From Diphasiastrum complanatum (lineage: Eukaryota > Streptophyta > Lycopodiopsida > Lycopodiales > Lycopodiaceae), in NCBI GenBank assembly GCA_029204225.1, contig CM055092.1, positions 101,555,789-101,619,788 of the forward strand: a DNA stretch of 64,000 nt, in the 5' to 3' direction. Shown here piece by piece: positions 1 to 11,190 of the stretch. The notes below the pieces were generated by a model that saw nothing but the letters and a program-made list of their open reading frames with translations, was not told the origin of the DNA and did not search any database. The translations under genes and the position numbers were made by a program. Position 1 is the first letter of the stretch; every line of letters begins with the position of its first letter.

Positions 1-770
1 CAAGCTCTCATCCTGGCTATGCACATTTGCACTACCATCCACCTTCTTCGAGGCAGATAGAATGAATGGTAATTGAGATCTCCTCCCCTTGTATACTTGC
101 AAGGTAGGCTTCACCAGATAACGGTGGCTACTATGCTCCATTTCCACCTTTAGCTTCTACAACGGTTTATTGTTAATAAAATTATGTGTGGAACCATCAT
201 CAAAAAAAACTGTTACGGCTTGGCCACATACGGTCTAATTCGTCCGAATTAGGTTGTGGGTGCCACCTAATGTTGTCTTATAACGACAATTCTTACAAAC
301 AGAGCAATCAACAAAGGATAAAGCAATACTAGAAGTGCTAGAGTCACCTGGTGTCTTAAACAAAGCCCCTTTAGCAATTTTCTGTTTCTTTGGGCATTCC
401 TTTGCGATGTGACCTGAAGCATAAGTTGTCACTCCTAGCCTTGGCAAAGGTTTGTTGGTCAATTGAGGATCGTTTCTTTGATTCGTTGGTTTCGATAGAT
501 GAATCTATCACCTTTTTTTTTCTTTCTTTGAAAAGAAAGAGGACTTTTTGCCCTTTGCCTTTGGCTGTCCACTAGCTCACACTTAGCCACTATTCGAGTG
601 TCATCGTATATCTTGGCATTGCGAACTGCACCTTCGAGGGTAAGAGGATGGTTCTCCTAACCTCTAGCTGGAAATTCTTGGGTAAACCCAAGATAAATTG
701 CAACTTCACCAAAGTAGGATCTATTTTTGTAGCAAAACAAGAATATACCTCCTGGCATTCTTGCAAGTAT
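1..770 (-). pseudogene. Ty3-gypsy gag-protease remnant
   Basis: Reading the minus strand from about 770 down, there is a gag-like segment (DPTLVKLQFILGL..., near 600-720). A degenerate zinc knuckle follows (GHIAKECPKK, near 380-420; the first cysteines are lost). Then comes a retroviral-type aspartic protease motif, DDGSTHNFI, near 180-215. The same DDGATHNFI motif occurs in the better gypsy element at 15.1 kb, which supports the family call. Stops and frame changes are frequent, so it is a dead fragment. The right end abuts copia sequence at about 770. Bases 1-95 recur in inverted orientation at about 2746-2835. Confidence 0.7.
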
Positions 771-2580
771 GTGAGAATCACACAGAAAAGAAGATAAAGA
801 CTCTCAGGTCGGATGCAAGTGGTGGATACATTTATGATGAGCTCAAAGACCTTTGCAATGCATGTGGGATAAAGAGGCAATTTGCTGCTCCACATACATT
901 GCAACAAAATGGCATGGGCTGAGTGGAAAAACAAGTCTATAGTTGAGTGTGCGAGGAGCATGCTCAAGGCAAAAGGATTGCTGAATTCCTTTTGGATAAA
1001 AGCAGTAGCAATTTCTATTTATCTCTTCAATAGAAGCCAAACCAAAGGGGTTGAAGGAATCATGCTTGAAGAGACATATAGCGGCAACAAGCCCAAATTG
1101 GGCAACTTTCGAGTATTTGGTGCACAACACACACACACATACCTAGGACTTGCAATGGAAACTTGATGTGAAATCTATTTGACGAAAACCATTCATGCAA
1201 AGTACAGGAGCGAGACAAAGATGGAACTAGTTAGTTCCTAACCTTGATTTATTCGATGAATGAGGAGAGTCCTGTGAGCCTCAAGAGCAAGTGCAGTAGC
1301 AAGAACCTGAATTTGCTAGTTTGAGATCTCAATTTGGCCAACCACAAGAGGGCAAAATTGGAGAAAAGTGGAAGACTAGGACAATACCATGGGATATGTG
1401 GTCACCATCCACATCACCTACCACTAGGAAGAAGCTGCCTAGGTGGTGTTGGGAAACAATAAAAGAGGGACACATGTTGGAGGAAGGACAGAGCAGTGAC
1501 CACCAAAAGATCTTTTAGGTCTCAAGGGAGATCTCAAGGGAGACGAGAGACTAATTTTGCCCTTATGTCGATAATTTTGGAGGCAGATGAGACACAATTC
1601 TTTCACGAGATTGTGAAGAAAAAGGTATGGCAATAAGCCATGCAAGAGGAGTATGACCCCATTGTGAGAAATGATGCATGGGAGCTTGCTACATTGCTAT
1701 AAGGGAAGTAGCCAATAGGTTGCAAGTGGGTCTATAAGACCAAGTTTTATGCTAATGGAATCGTGGACAAGTACAAGGTGAGGTTCATGGCGAAAGGCTA
1801 CGCCCAGCAAGAGGGGTTAGAATATGATGAGACATTTATTGGCTCATACTTTGATTGGGATGTCTATCGAATGGATGTCAAGAGTGCCTTTTTCAACGGG
1901 CAACTTCAAGAAGAGGTCTCTATTGAACAAACGCAGAGGTTTGAGTTTACAAGCAAAGGGCATCTAGTTTGTAGGCTTAGAAAAGCCTTGTATGGACTCA
2001 AATAGGCGCCAATGGCTTGGTATAGCTGAATTGACGAGCATTTTGCATAGCAAGGGTTTCAAAAAGTAAGTTTGACTGCAATTTGTATGTCTTCAAGGAA
2101 GGTAAAGACTTTTTTGTTGTTGTGCTCTATGTGGATGACTTACTCATTATAGGAAGCAATAAGAAACTTACTGCTTGTGTGTAGAAAGTTTTCTCTTGTG
2201 GGTTTGAGATGAAAGATTTGGGTTTGCTACACTGTTGCTTAGGAGTTGAGGTTTGGAAAGGGAAGCATTGTCTTTTTATCTCGCAAGCAAAGTAATATAA
2301 TATGCAAGAAAGCAAGCCAATCAGCACACCAATGGATGCAAGCAACAAGCCATCAAAGGATGATGGTCCTTCATTTGCAGATGAGATTCTCAACTGTCAA
2401 TCAATGGGAAACTGATTTACTTTACAACTAACAGGCCAGATGTTGCTTACATGGTTGGGATTACAAGTCAACTCATGAGTAAACCTTCTGAATTGCATTG
2501 GAAGGCAGCCAAGCGGATCCTACATTATTTGAGAGGGACAATGACCTATGAGATTGGATTTACTGATGGTGGTGATCTTT
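771..2580 (+). pseudogene. Ty1-copia integrase-RT-RNase H remnant
   Basis: Plus-strand frames give a copia integrase segment (KTLRSDASGGYI, then AERKNKSIVECARSML-like sequence split over two frames, 780-1130). A copia reverse transcriptase follows (KVRFMAKGYAQQEG at 1775-1820; YRMDVKSAFFNG at 1865-1905; RKALYGLK at about 1980). Next are the catalytic YVDDLLI motif at about 2130 and an RNase H-proximal region (RPDVAYMVGI-like, 2430-2580). Order is normal for Ty1-copia pol (INT before RT). Several frameshifts and stops mean no product. No LTR of this element was found; both ends abut gypsy fragments. Confidence 0.85.
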
Positions 2581-2745
2581 ATGAAGTGTGACCACATTTT
2601 GGATAAACAGCTGAGCTATTTGTGGAGCTCTGACCTTCTTGGTTGTCGTATTGAAATGGGCTGTCTTGGAAAACTTGTCTACCACTGCTATAATGGGATT
2701 AAGCCTAGCTTGGGTTCTAGGTAGAGCAACAATGAAATCCATATA
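2580..2745 (-). pseudogene. Ty3-gypsy integrase fragment
   Basis: The minus strand encodes a short gypsy integrase core start, YMDFIVALPRTQARLNP followed by VVDKFSKTAHF. The first catalytic Asp region (VVDKFSK) is visible. It resembles the integrase at 14.7 kb (MDFIVGLPKTQKG). It is cut on both sides: copia sequence to the left, inverted protease-like sequence from about 2746 to the right. Confidence 0.75.
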
Positions 2746-3764
2746 AGGAGAGGGGATCTCGGTTACCATTCATTCTATCTACTTAGGAGAAGGTGGATGG
2801 TAGTGCGCACATGCATAGCTAGGATGAGAGCTAGCCAAGGGTAGGAGATAGCTAAATGTGCTAGCAGTGCTATGCGACGTCGTTAGTACTAGAGGTCGGA
2901 TCTTGTTGGAATCCAAGTCTCAGGCCTAGGGCACAAAGGGTTAGATCTGGATTGGATCCTATGGCCGGTGGATTCAGTTTCTTGTGTTGAGCCGACACTC
3001 GACAATTTCCAATTTTGTAGATCATAACAATTGGTATTAGAGACACTGCAAACCATGAACAAGTTTGATCGATCCGTCCTAGCAAACTATAAGTTTTTGG
3101 AGTTTTTTTTGTCTTTTTTTAATCACTTCGAACTCCCGATTAGGGTTTTTTTGTGGGGGAAAAAAATCAGGTCGCCTGCCTCGTAGTCAACTAGCTGCAC
3201 AATTGATCACTAAGCTGGCGTGCCAGTAGCGGTTCTTGGCCAGCTGTGTGGCTAGCTCCCTTGTTGGCAGGTACGTAGTTGGGCCTCGCTGCCCAGGATC
3301 TGTAGAGGGAGGGGGGGGGGGGTACCACCTCAAAACCCTAATTCTTCTTCTTGTTCCTCATGAAAGTGGCAGCCATGGACAGTACCACAAGATGTTCTTG
3401 AGAAGTAGAAGTTTCTCTATGAGAAGTAATGCAACTGCTTGGCACCCTCAGTTATATTTTGGTTGAAGCTTGTACATCTTCCTTCTAGCGAGTGCTTCAT
3501 CTTCTCTTTTCCTCTCTTTAACTATTGGATCTTGGCCAGCCAAGACAAGCTGAGACTTTGAGTCCTACTGCTGCCCATGATGTTAAATCCCTGATGATCG
3601 CTATCAACAATCTACAGCAACATATTCTTGATATGCAGGCAAAGCATAATAGGGGAAAACAAGAGTTAAGGGAGTTGGTGCATACAAGGTAAGCTTTGCA
3701 CCATCCTTTGTTTACAAGTGATCTTTTTCGAGAGACAAGAAAGATAGATTCCTTGATGTCGTAG
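2746..3764 (+). pseudogene. gypsy protease scrap, LTR end with primer site, and gag-like leader
   Basis: 2746-2835 reads on the plus strand as the same protease-flank peptide found on the minus strand at 1-95 (RLPFILS, EKVDGSA). A degenerate initiator-Met primer-binding site (TGGTATTAGAGA) lies at 3032-3043, just after an ...AACA LTR-type end. About 500 bp further, 3526-3700 gives a gag-like amphipathic segment (SLMIAINNLQQHIL, KQELRELVH). No continuous frame exists. The right edge is the TRIM-like insertion. The LTR start could not be fixed. Confidence 0.5.
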
Positions 3765-4227
3765 TGTCACAAACCTGTCTCTCCAAGCTCGTGAAAGTAA
3801 GAAGGCTGTTGTGTAGAATGAACCTCCCAATTGCACTGACCCTTTGTATGAGTCATGCTACTTGCTATTCCTATCACCTCATGCATGGCATCCAACAATG
3901 GGTGATCAGTCCACTTGGCATGCATGCTACTTGTGTCCTATGAGTACTAAGTGACTCATAGGGTACCACCCCCATGCCCCACCAAAGACCTGTGACCTGC
4001 AGGCTTTTTGTCGGCTAGCATCTCATCATTAATGGCTAGGATCCCAACGGTCTCAATTCACCGTGTCTCTGATAGCTTGTCAGGCATTCAGACGGTCATT
4101 GCTTGTGACACACCTGTCCTAGATTGGAATGGATGTCCACTCATCGGCCATCGCCAATAATTGGCCTCAGGCCCTCTGGTAACTAGTCGTGTTGAGGTCA
4201 TGCTAGTGCCGAGATTGGGCTCTAACA
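3765..4227 (-). repeat. left LTR of the TRIM-like element (3' LTR on the minus strand)
   Basis: 463-bp repeat, TG...CA bounded. It aligns with 4407-4819 over shared blocks (GTGTAGAATGAACCTCCCAA, ATGCTAGTGCCGAGA). It carries about 50 bp more than its partner near 4110-4170, so the pair is old. Confidence 0.8.
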
Positions 4228-4391
4228 ATCTTTCCCTCTTCTGGCAAGTCATCGGTCCTCGATGATCTCAGGAAAGCTTCCTGCCCATCGGTGATCTATC
4301 GTAGGGCATCAATCCCCACCCTTCCCCCTTCAAAATCCCCTATTAAACTAAGGAAATTTGATGTTTTCTCCACTTTCTCTCTCTAGAATGG

Positions 4392-4404
4392 GGCCCTGAT
4401 ACCA
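4392..4404 (-). other. primer-binding site of the TRIM-like element
   Basis: Complement of the initiator-Met tRNA 3' end pattern (TGGTATCAGGGCC when read on the minus strand), two bases from the LTR at 4407. Confidence 0.75.
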
Positions 4405-4406
4405 AT

Positions 4407-4819
4407 TGTCACAAACCGCTCTGTCCAAGCTCACGCGTGAAACTAAGAAGGCCGTGGTGTAGAATGAACCTCCCAACCGTAGGCACCCTCTCTATGAGTC
4501 CTGCTACCTACTGTTCCTCTCACCTCGCACGTGGCATCCAACAATGGGTGATTAGTCCACCTAACATGCATACTACCTGCGACCTGTGAATATTGAGTGA
4601 CTCATAGGGTGCCAACCCCATGCCCCGCCAAAGACTTGTGTCCCACTTGGTCACCTCGGCTACTTGCCAGCTAGCATCTCGTCATTGACGGGTAGGATCC
4701 TGACGGTCACAATTCATCGTGTCTCTGACAGCTTGTCAGGTGGTCACACCGGGTCAATGCTTGTGAGGATCGTGGTAACTGGCCGTCCGAGGTTATGCTA
4801 GTGCCGAGACTGTTTAACA
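4407..4819 (-). repeat. right LTR of the TRIM-like element (5' LTR on the minus strand)
   Basis: 413-bp repeat partner of 3765-4227, beginning TGTCACAAACC and ending TTTAACA, followed by GGTAG. Confidence 0.8.
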
Positions 4820-5816
4820 GGTAGTACCATGGTTAGATCAAATAGTTTGGACTTCTCCATGCACGATCCTCTGAATGACAATATGATCAATTGACTCGAT
4901 TTCAGATTCTTGTTCTAGTTTGCCAGCCTCCTATTTTCTACTAGGTCTCTTGTATCACAAGTTATATTTATTAGGTTGCAGCAATGGTTATCACAGAAGT
5001 ATGGCTTTTATGATCCTGCTTTTAGCTACATGCTCTTCAGGTAATTAGGACTTCTTTTTTGATATTTTCTATTGCAGCAGGCAGAACTTATGGTGATACC
5101 TTTTGCTGGAGGGACAATGTATTCTATTTTCATGTACTACTTACTACCAGTGATATGCTTTTCCTTCAGTGTTATATTCTATCTATTTGATGGGGCAATG
5201 TATAGTGCTTCCTCATAGGACTACTATCTATGGGCATGTGATAACTGGATTCATTCTAGCATATGGTGGCAGATTCCTATTGTTGGGTTGTAGCATCTTT
5301 GTTGTGAGCTTATTTTCACAGTCTACACTTCTATGTGCGTCAGGGTTCTAATGTTTCATAATTTCTCTATTCATGTGGCAGCACACTTTTGATGATTTAC
5401 ATTGGCAATGGCGTGGTACTGGCACTTGACAGCAACATTCTTTTATTGGAATTTGGCCGATCTTCTTGGTTCTTTGGGATCACATTGTAACCACTTGTAT
5501 GTTTGGACACAATATTCAGCGCAACTGGCGCATAATTTGGGTTGTCTGTTTGTGTCATCTTGTGCTGGGACATGGTGTTTTGGTTCTTGCCTTGGCATAA
5601 TCAGTCTTTTTTGAGTCATTAAGTGGAGCATGTAGTGGACATTTTGGGATCATTTCACAGAGCTTGCGATTCATTTTGTGTCCATACGAGGATTTTGGAG
5701 GTTCTTTGACAATATTGTTTTGTCTACTACTATATTGAGCATGCGCTCCAAGTATAATAGGCTAGCATGGTATCCACTCTTATTTAGTAGAGTTATGTCA
5801 TCATACTTCTTGGTAC
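4820..5816. other. no gene recognised
   Basis: AT-rich DNA with one short tryptophan-rich open frame (5402-5614, plus) that matches nothing known to me and has no convincing splice context. It may be 5' flank or intron of the transporter gene that becomes recognisable at 8319. Confidence 0.5.
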
Positions 5817-6429
5817 ATTGGTATACCACCATATCTGTTGGTGTGCCATTTGTGTGGAGTTCATGCCCTGTTATCCATCTGATGTCTTTCTGTGTCATTT
5901 TTGGTCCTTACAATTGGCTTGATACATATATGTTTGCGGCAATGTTTTTGTAGGACTTCTTGTCAGCAATGCTCATAACAATGCCTGCCATTCCGAGTCT
6001 TCCAAATAGTTTGACAGAGCTTTTCACTATACCATTAAGCAGTAGCAACCTATTCTTCTCATGTGCAAATTCAAGTTCAACATGATACTTACAGCTACTT
6101 CTTTAGTGTATGCACTTTGCACCATTGGTATACCACCATATCTGTTGGTGTGCCATTTGTGTGGAGTTCATGCCCTGTTATCCATCTGATGTCTTTCTGT
6201 GTCATTTTTGGTCCTTACAATTGGCTTGATACATATATGTTTGCGGCAATGTTTTGTAGGACTTCTTGTCAGCAATGCTCATAACAATGCCTGCCATTCC
6301 GAGTCTTCCAAATAGTTTGACAGAGCTTTTCACTATACCATTAAGCAGTAGCAACCTATTCTTCTCATGTGCAAATTCAAGTTCAACATGATACTTACAG
6401 CTACTTCTTTAGTGTATGCACTTTGCACT
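5817..6429. repeat. 307/306-bp tandem direct duplication
   Basis: The block starting ATTGGTATACCACCATATCT at 5817 recurs at 6124 and is nearly identical to its end. The only difference I see is one T in a T-run (near 5946 versus 6252). Such identity in DNA with no coding constraint implies a very recent duplication or an assembly artefact. Confidence 0.93.
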
Positions 6430-8318
6430 ATATTCGACAGTGAGATTCTTTGGAAACATATACAGTACATGCAACTGTCTAATTTGTAACATTTGAAAAC
6501 TATCTCAGCTTTTGTCTATCTCTTTCAGTATATCAGCTTTTGTAGGCTAAATTTGGGGCAATGTTGAGTGTAGGAGAGTGTTATCAAGAGATGGAACATC
6601 TAGGGCTTTATAGTACAATTACGGCCTATTACTGAGGTTGTATGTAATCTGTCTTACACATTTTCAGTCCTAGTAGATAGTTGCTAGATAAAGTCCAAAA
6701 ACTCTCCGTGACCTTCATAAGTCGTGCTTGCCCTAATTTAACCCCAATCGGATCGTATAAATAGGAGTGCATTCAGTCATTCATTAGATTATGATTCAAT
6801 TACTCTTGTTCTTTTTAGGAGACTTATCACTCTTCCTTTTGTAGGAGACTCATCGCTCTTCTTTGAAAGGGATCAACTATTGGCTATATTTGATGTTCAG
6901 TAGTATTATTGGTTGGAGAATCTTATTTGCTTCATCTTTCATGGTCTATTCTTCTTATGTGAAGACAAAATTGTAATTGAGCTCATAACAGCTCTTTAAC
7001 ATAAACAAGTTGATTTTTTTGCAAAATGCATATCTAATATAAGTCTTTTATTTGTGTCTCTTCCCATAAAGATTCTAGATGTATGATGAATCAAGGTTGA
7101 TTGTGTCATGAAAAAATTGTAATTCGTATCATATGCTACGGGTTTTCAGGACTCAGGACTTAGGCTACTATAATAACATTATTGAAAATGTAGTTTGTAC
7201 CCTAAATCCTATGCCAAGTTCCAATACGTTTTTTCCTATAACATATGTCGAACATAAAATGTTCACTTTTTGACACCCTAATTTCGATTCTCTGATTCAA
7301 AAACCAGAAGGTTGATTCAGACCAGTTCAAACCTCAGTGAATCAGTCAATTCAAATTGGCTGATTATCAATTGACTGAAAACAGCTTGAGCCACGTTGAC
7401 ATAGTCATTTATTTGGGCCCAAGATACTGGCTCATTATTGACACATATCTGCATCACTCTTTGATTCTGTGCACATTGACGATAGAGGCGGAGTTTAATG
7501 AAGACTGGGAATCTGGACTGACACTCTATCTCATGCCAGGGGATCTGTGAATACCAACAATGAGCACAACATAGAATACCAAGACACCTCTGACATAGGA
7601 CTCTTCATGACAAGTTGACAATTTATTATATTTATGTAGACAGAAGTCATCCCTCTCTTCCCATTATATCCTGTCTAAATGATGTTCTTTCATTTTTGTA
7701 TGCCTCTTGAATGCATGTCTACATTAGGCAGTATCCAGAAAACTTACACTTACATCTCAATAGTGTAGCATGATCTTATCTTACATTTATTGCCTTCATC
7801 GTTCTAGACGCATTATATGTGCCCACCATCTACAACATACTTAATTTACTTAATTTTTATGTATGGTTTTCTTATTAAAAAGACATCAGTATAACTTGTC
7901 TCTTTCTCTCCTATAGATTACTTATACTCCCTTGGAGAGAGTTTGCCTATTCTTAAGAGAAGTTAGATTTATACTATCTGCAACAAATAGGTAATCTTTT
8001 AGTGGAATTTGAAATTCGAAAGATATTAGCCAGTGTTGATGTTGAAAATTTTACTTTTACTGTTCATGATTGTTGTTCACATGCTATGGCATGGCCCATT
8101 TTGGTAAAATATATCAAAGTATCTAAATAGGTTTGTTGTATCATCTTACCAGAGCCCCTTTTTTCACTGACATGACATGCCTACTATCACTAAGTAGCTT
8201 TCTGTTGTACCAACATGAAGCTTTATGTACTGAAGTGCTTCTTCATGTACTCATAGGTGCTATTTCACCGTGCAACTGCTGTTTATTCTTCCTCCTAATG
8301 TATGATTGCACTGTGTAG
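6430..8318. other. no gene recognised; probable intron or 5' region of the transporter gene
   Basis: No open frame of interest. The last 40 bases (pyrimidine-rich, ending CTGTGTAG at 8318) form a good 3' splice site for the exon that begins at 8319. Confidence 0.5.
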
Positions 8319-8965
8319 TGGGAAGGTGGATTAAAGCCAAGTAAGAAGCTTGCTTTTAGTTCTGCTGCTGCCCTATTTGGACATAACTTAATGAGCCGAA
8401 GCTTGAGGCGTAAGAAAAAATGCACAAAAAAATCTACTTCAAAAGATGCTGTTGGAAAGGCATTGGCAAGACATTCACCAAACCCAGTTTCTTTAGGAGA
8501 ATTTGGTGATGCGTTAAGCATGAATGGTGTAAAACCTGGTACATGTATCATTGTCAACCTGGGCCCTTATTTGAGACGCCTACCAATCAAGAGGATTCTA
8601 GTATGGGCAGTGGTTGCATTCATTCTATTTCAACTGAGAGACTTTGCAGGGGTAAGGTTTTTTGGCGTTATTGTATCTCTTCTCAGGCATTGATGTTTAA
8701 CATTATTCTTGCATGTGGGTACTATCTAAAATTTGAAACCTACTTGCATGGTTAATTTGGGGAATTTCAGGTGTTTATGGGAACCATTGTGCTATCAATG
8801 GTTGGGAACTCATTGGTAGCTTGGGCAGAAGAGTATCTTCCCGGCCGTCGTCGTATCCTTGTAGCAGCAATGTATGCTGTGATTATTGCAGCACTAACAG
8901 GCATTGGTATCATGTATATACCTCGAGTTCTGCAAGAAAGTGCTAAGATCATTCAAAGGATACAG
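8319..8965 (+). CDS. AI-2E/UPF0118-family membrane transporter, exons a and b (5' part)
   Basis: Two exons (8319-8651, 8771-8965) joined by a 119-bp GT-AG intron in phase 0. Exon a starts after TGTGTAG, ends before GTAAGG, and encodes a basic cytosolic stretch (RSLRRKKKCTKK) and the first hydrophobic helix (ILVWAVVAFILFQL). Exon b starts after TTTCAG, ends before GTACT, and encodes two hydrophobic segments, AAMYAVIIAALTGIGIMYI being the clearest. The frame stays open into the exons at 20.9-22.5 kb, giving 448 residues in total. AI-2E/UPF0118 proteins are polytopic permease-like proteins; a plant member's substrate is not known to me. Exon a has no obvious start codon at its beginning, so upstream exons, perhaps with a targeting peptide, are missing or outside the window. 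Confidence 0.85.
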
Positions 8966-9823
8966 GTACTAACCAATTTCTTTTCATTGTTTTCTGAGTA
9001 TATGGAGTAAAGATTTATTTCAGCCAAATACTATTTCAAAGCTCAGAAATGTTTCAAAGTTATGACCTACAGATCTTGTATGGGTCATCGTGTGATTAAG
9101 ATAAATAGAGTTAAGTTTACAGAGAAGCTGAAAGTTATAGAGTTAGAGTTGTCAACTAAGAAGCAAAGCCCTGATGGGAATCGAAACAAACTAGTGAATT
9201 TTATGCATTAATTTGCTATTGATCTAGCTTCAAAGCGTATCCATCTGGCATCTAAGTTAAAGTATTATTGTCAGCTTTAAGAACTCTTAGCAGTAATAGA
9301 TACTGCTAAGTGTTCTTAAAGTAGCTTACAAGAACCACTAAGCAGAGCGTACAATTCAGTTAACATGCAGTCTGTGCAGTCCTAATAGAGAAGACTGAGT
9401 ACGGTCAAAAGTCCGTCAAACAAATTCGGAGTCGGGATGTGTTGATTTACCCTTTGACATAAGTTACATCCAAAGATGCAGGCCACGTTCCGGAACATGA
9501 TCCGGGATTTCCCATTAGGGGTTCCCGGAATGCCCAATTTTTTTTTGGGTGCCAAAATGGGTATCAAATGAAAGATTTTTTTGAGAGCAGTTCATTTATC
9601 TAGTTTGCCAAGAGTTTCAAGACCAATGCCATCCAATTTTGGGCCATTAAGTGATTTTCTATCCTGGTATTCAATCGAATTTGTACTGTTTGAGATGAAA
9701 TCATATGAACTGTACTGAACGACATCGAACTTGACAACGGTTATGAAGCGTAAGCTCCTATCTCATAGCTTGCTACAAAAATGTGAATCAGCTCAACCAT
9801 AGCAAACAATTGAAACCATATTG

Positions 9824-9825
<2 letters not shown>

Positions 9826-9868
<43 letters not shown>
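9826..9868. repeat. (CT)n microsatellite at the 5' edge of a LINE
   Basis: About 21 CT units directly upstream of LINE sequence. The sequence to its left shows no LINE 3' end, so this probably marks the pre-insertion CT target. Confidence 0.9.
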
Positions 9869-9871
<3 letters not shown>

Positions 9872-11173
9872 GCCCTGCTGACCTGATCCTGCCCTGCTGA
9901 CGACCGGATGACGCCCTGCAGACGCCCTGCGCCACTGCTCCTCGCCGGCCTACTCGCTCCCACCCCCCCGCTGATCCCTCACCAGGCCCCCTCATTGATC
10001 CCTCACCCCCCCCCCCTCGCTGATCCCTCACCAGGCCCCCTCGCTGATCCCTCACCAGACCTTGCTGACTCCTCACCCCCCCTCGCTACAGTTCTACCCT
10101 CCCTATGCTCACCCTCCCTCGCTGATTGTCCACTCCCCACCCTCACTGATGGTGGCTGCTCAACCCCCCTCGCTGACTGCTCATTACCCTCCCTTGCTAC
10201 ATCACCACCCTTCCCCTTGCCGCTGTCCAATGATGTGGCAGCCCTGCCTGTTGACGTGTCACCACCTGCCACGCAGGCAGAGAAGTCTGCCCACGTGGCA
10301 GCAGATCCTGCCCGGTCATGCCCACCGATTCCACCATTTTATGTCAATTCTGTTCCTACTTCTGACCCTATTCTTCCCACACCGACCATTGCTCACTCTT
10401 CTTCCTTCCCGACACCACAGCCTACAGCAAATATCCCATATACGACTTCTAAATCAACCGAACTTTTTTCCTCTTGGCAGGTCGATCAAATTAGAGCAGA
10501 TTTCCAGATTTTGCGACAGGAAATCTCACAGTTGAAAGGAACGGTTACCTCTTTGATCAATGAGAAGAACATATTGCAGTCCAAGGTAGCATCACTCGAA
10601 CAATCCATCGGGACCAAGCATGTTGTAGCGTCGGAATCCACCACCAATATGATATAGGAGCTAGAAACCAAGATTGAGAAGCAACAAGAAGAGGCCCTTT
10701 CTTGGGCATTCGCTTTGAAAAAGGGTACCAAGCCAAGCGCTACCATCATCTCCTCGGTTATCTCAACCACCATCTCGGAAGAAAAATCTCGAGACCAGAA
10801 AGCCCACAACATTAGAGTTCACGGGATCCCGGATACACAGGATGCCCTGGCTGAAGCCAAACGCTTTCTCGACACCATTGACAGAGGGGTTAGATGCCGC
10901 ATGGAGGACCACTTGAGATGCAGCCACACTCATTATCCGTTTCACTTCCCTTGAGAGTCGCCGAGATGCTTTGCGGTGCAGAGCTAAGCTACGTGGTACC
11001 ACTATCTATATGGACGATGACCTCACATATATCTAGGTAGAGGAGAGGCGTAAGGCCTTTCAGGTAGCCCGCGAGTCTGGCAGACGAGTCATTTATCGAG
11101 ATGGACGAGTGCGCTTTCTTGACAACGCTCCTAGCACTCCCAGTGCTAGGGATTTGGGGTCCCCGGGTTCGTG
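9869..11173 (+). pseudogene. LINE copy A, ORF1 (coiled-coil, L1 ORF1p-like RNA-binding protein)
   Basis: The open part 9908-10657 has a proline-rich N-terminus (repeats of PLADPSP type) and then a coiled-coil heptad region (ILRQEISQLKGTVTSLINE). After a TAG at 10655-10657 the frame continues (KIEKQQEEALSWA) into an L1 ORF1p-like region: NIRVHGIPDTQDA, LIIRFTSLESRRDA, then YMDDDLTYI, VEERRKAF and RRVIYRDGRVRFLD. There are no CCHC knuckles. This resembles the RRM plus C-terminal domain of vertebrate-type L1 ORF1p, whereas usual plant L1 ORF1 carries a zinc knuckle (family knowledge). Stops and two frameshifts (near 10890 and 11130) disable it. ORF2 follows at once. Confidence 0.8.
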
Positions 11174-11190
11174 AGTGCCCCGGGGGCCCC
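11156..11190 (+). promoter_or_regulatory. GC-rich hairpin between ORF1 and ORF2 of LINE copy A
   Basis: 11156-11167 pairs with 11179-11190 as a 12-bp stem (one G-U) around an 11-nt loop. It begins 6 nt after a TAG (11147-11149) at the position of the ORF1 stop in the two minus-strand copies. Copy A has a 1-base deletion shortly before the TAG, so its own ORF1 frame no longer ends there. Confidence 0.7.

Larger units (their letters stand above)
3765..4819 (-). mobile_element. TRIM-like miniature LTR retrotransposon
   Basis: Two diverged direct repeats, both beginning TGTCACAAACC and ending TAACA, lie at 3765-4227 and 4407-4819. They flank only about 180 bp of internal sequence. A minus-strand primer-binding site (complement of GGCCCTGATACCA, 4392-4404) sits two bases from the right repeat, so the element is on the minus strand. 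The flanks CGTAG (3760-3764) and GGTAG (4820-4824) look like a 5-bp target duplication with one change. No coding capacity is seen. This is the layout of a terminal-repeat retrotransposon in miniature, mobilised in trans by autonomous elements (family knowledge). Confidence 0.82.

Noticed and set aside
5402-5614. Trp/Cys-rich frame considered as an upstream exon of the transporter
   Set aside because: No splice sites in a matching phase, no hydrophobic pattern of the AI-2E family and no recognisable motif.
9741-10076. Minus-strand frame with a long Arg-Glu repeat (also near 20.1 kb and 29.7 kb)
   Set aside because: The repeat is translation of a CT/GA microsatellite, and the rest is antisense of LINE ORF1.
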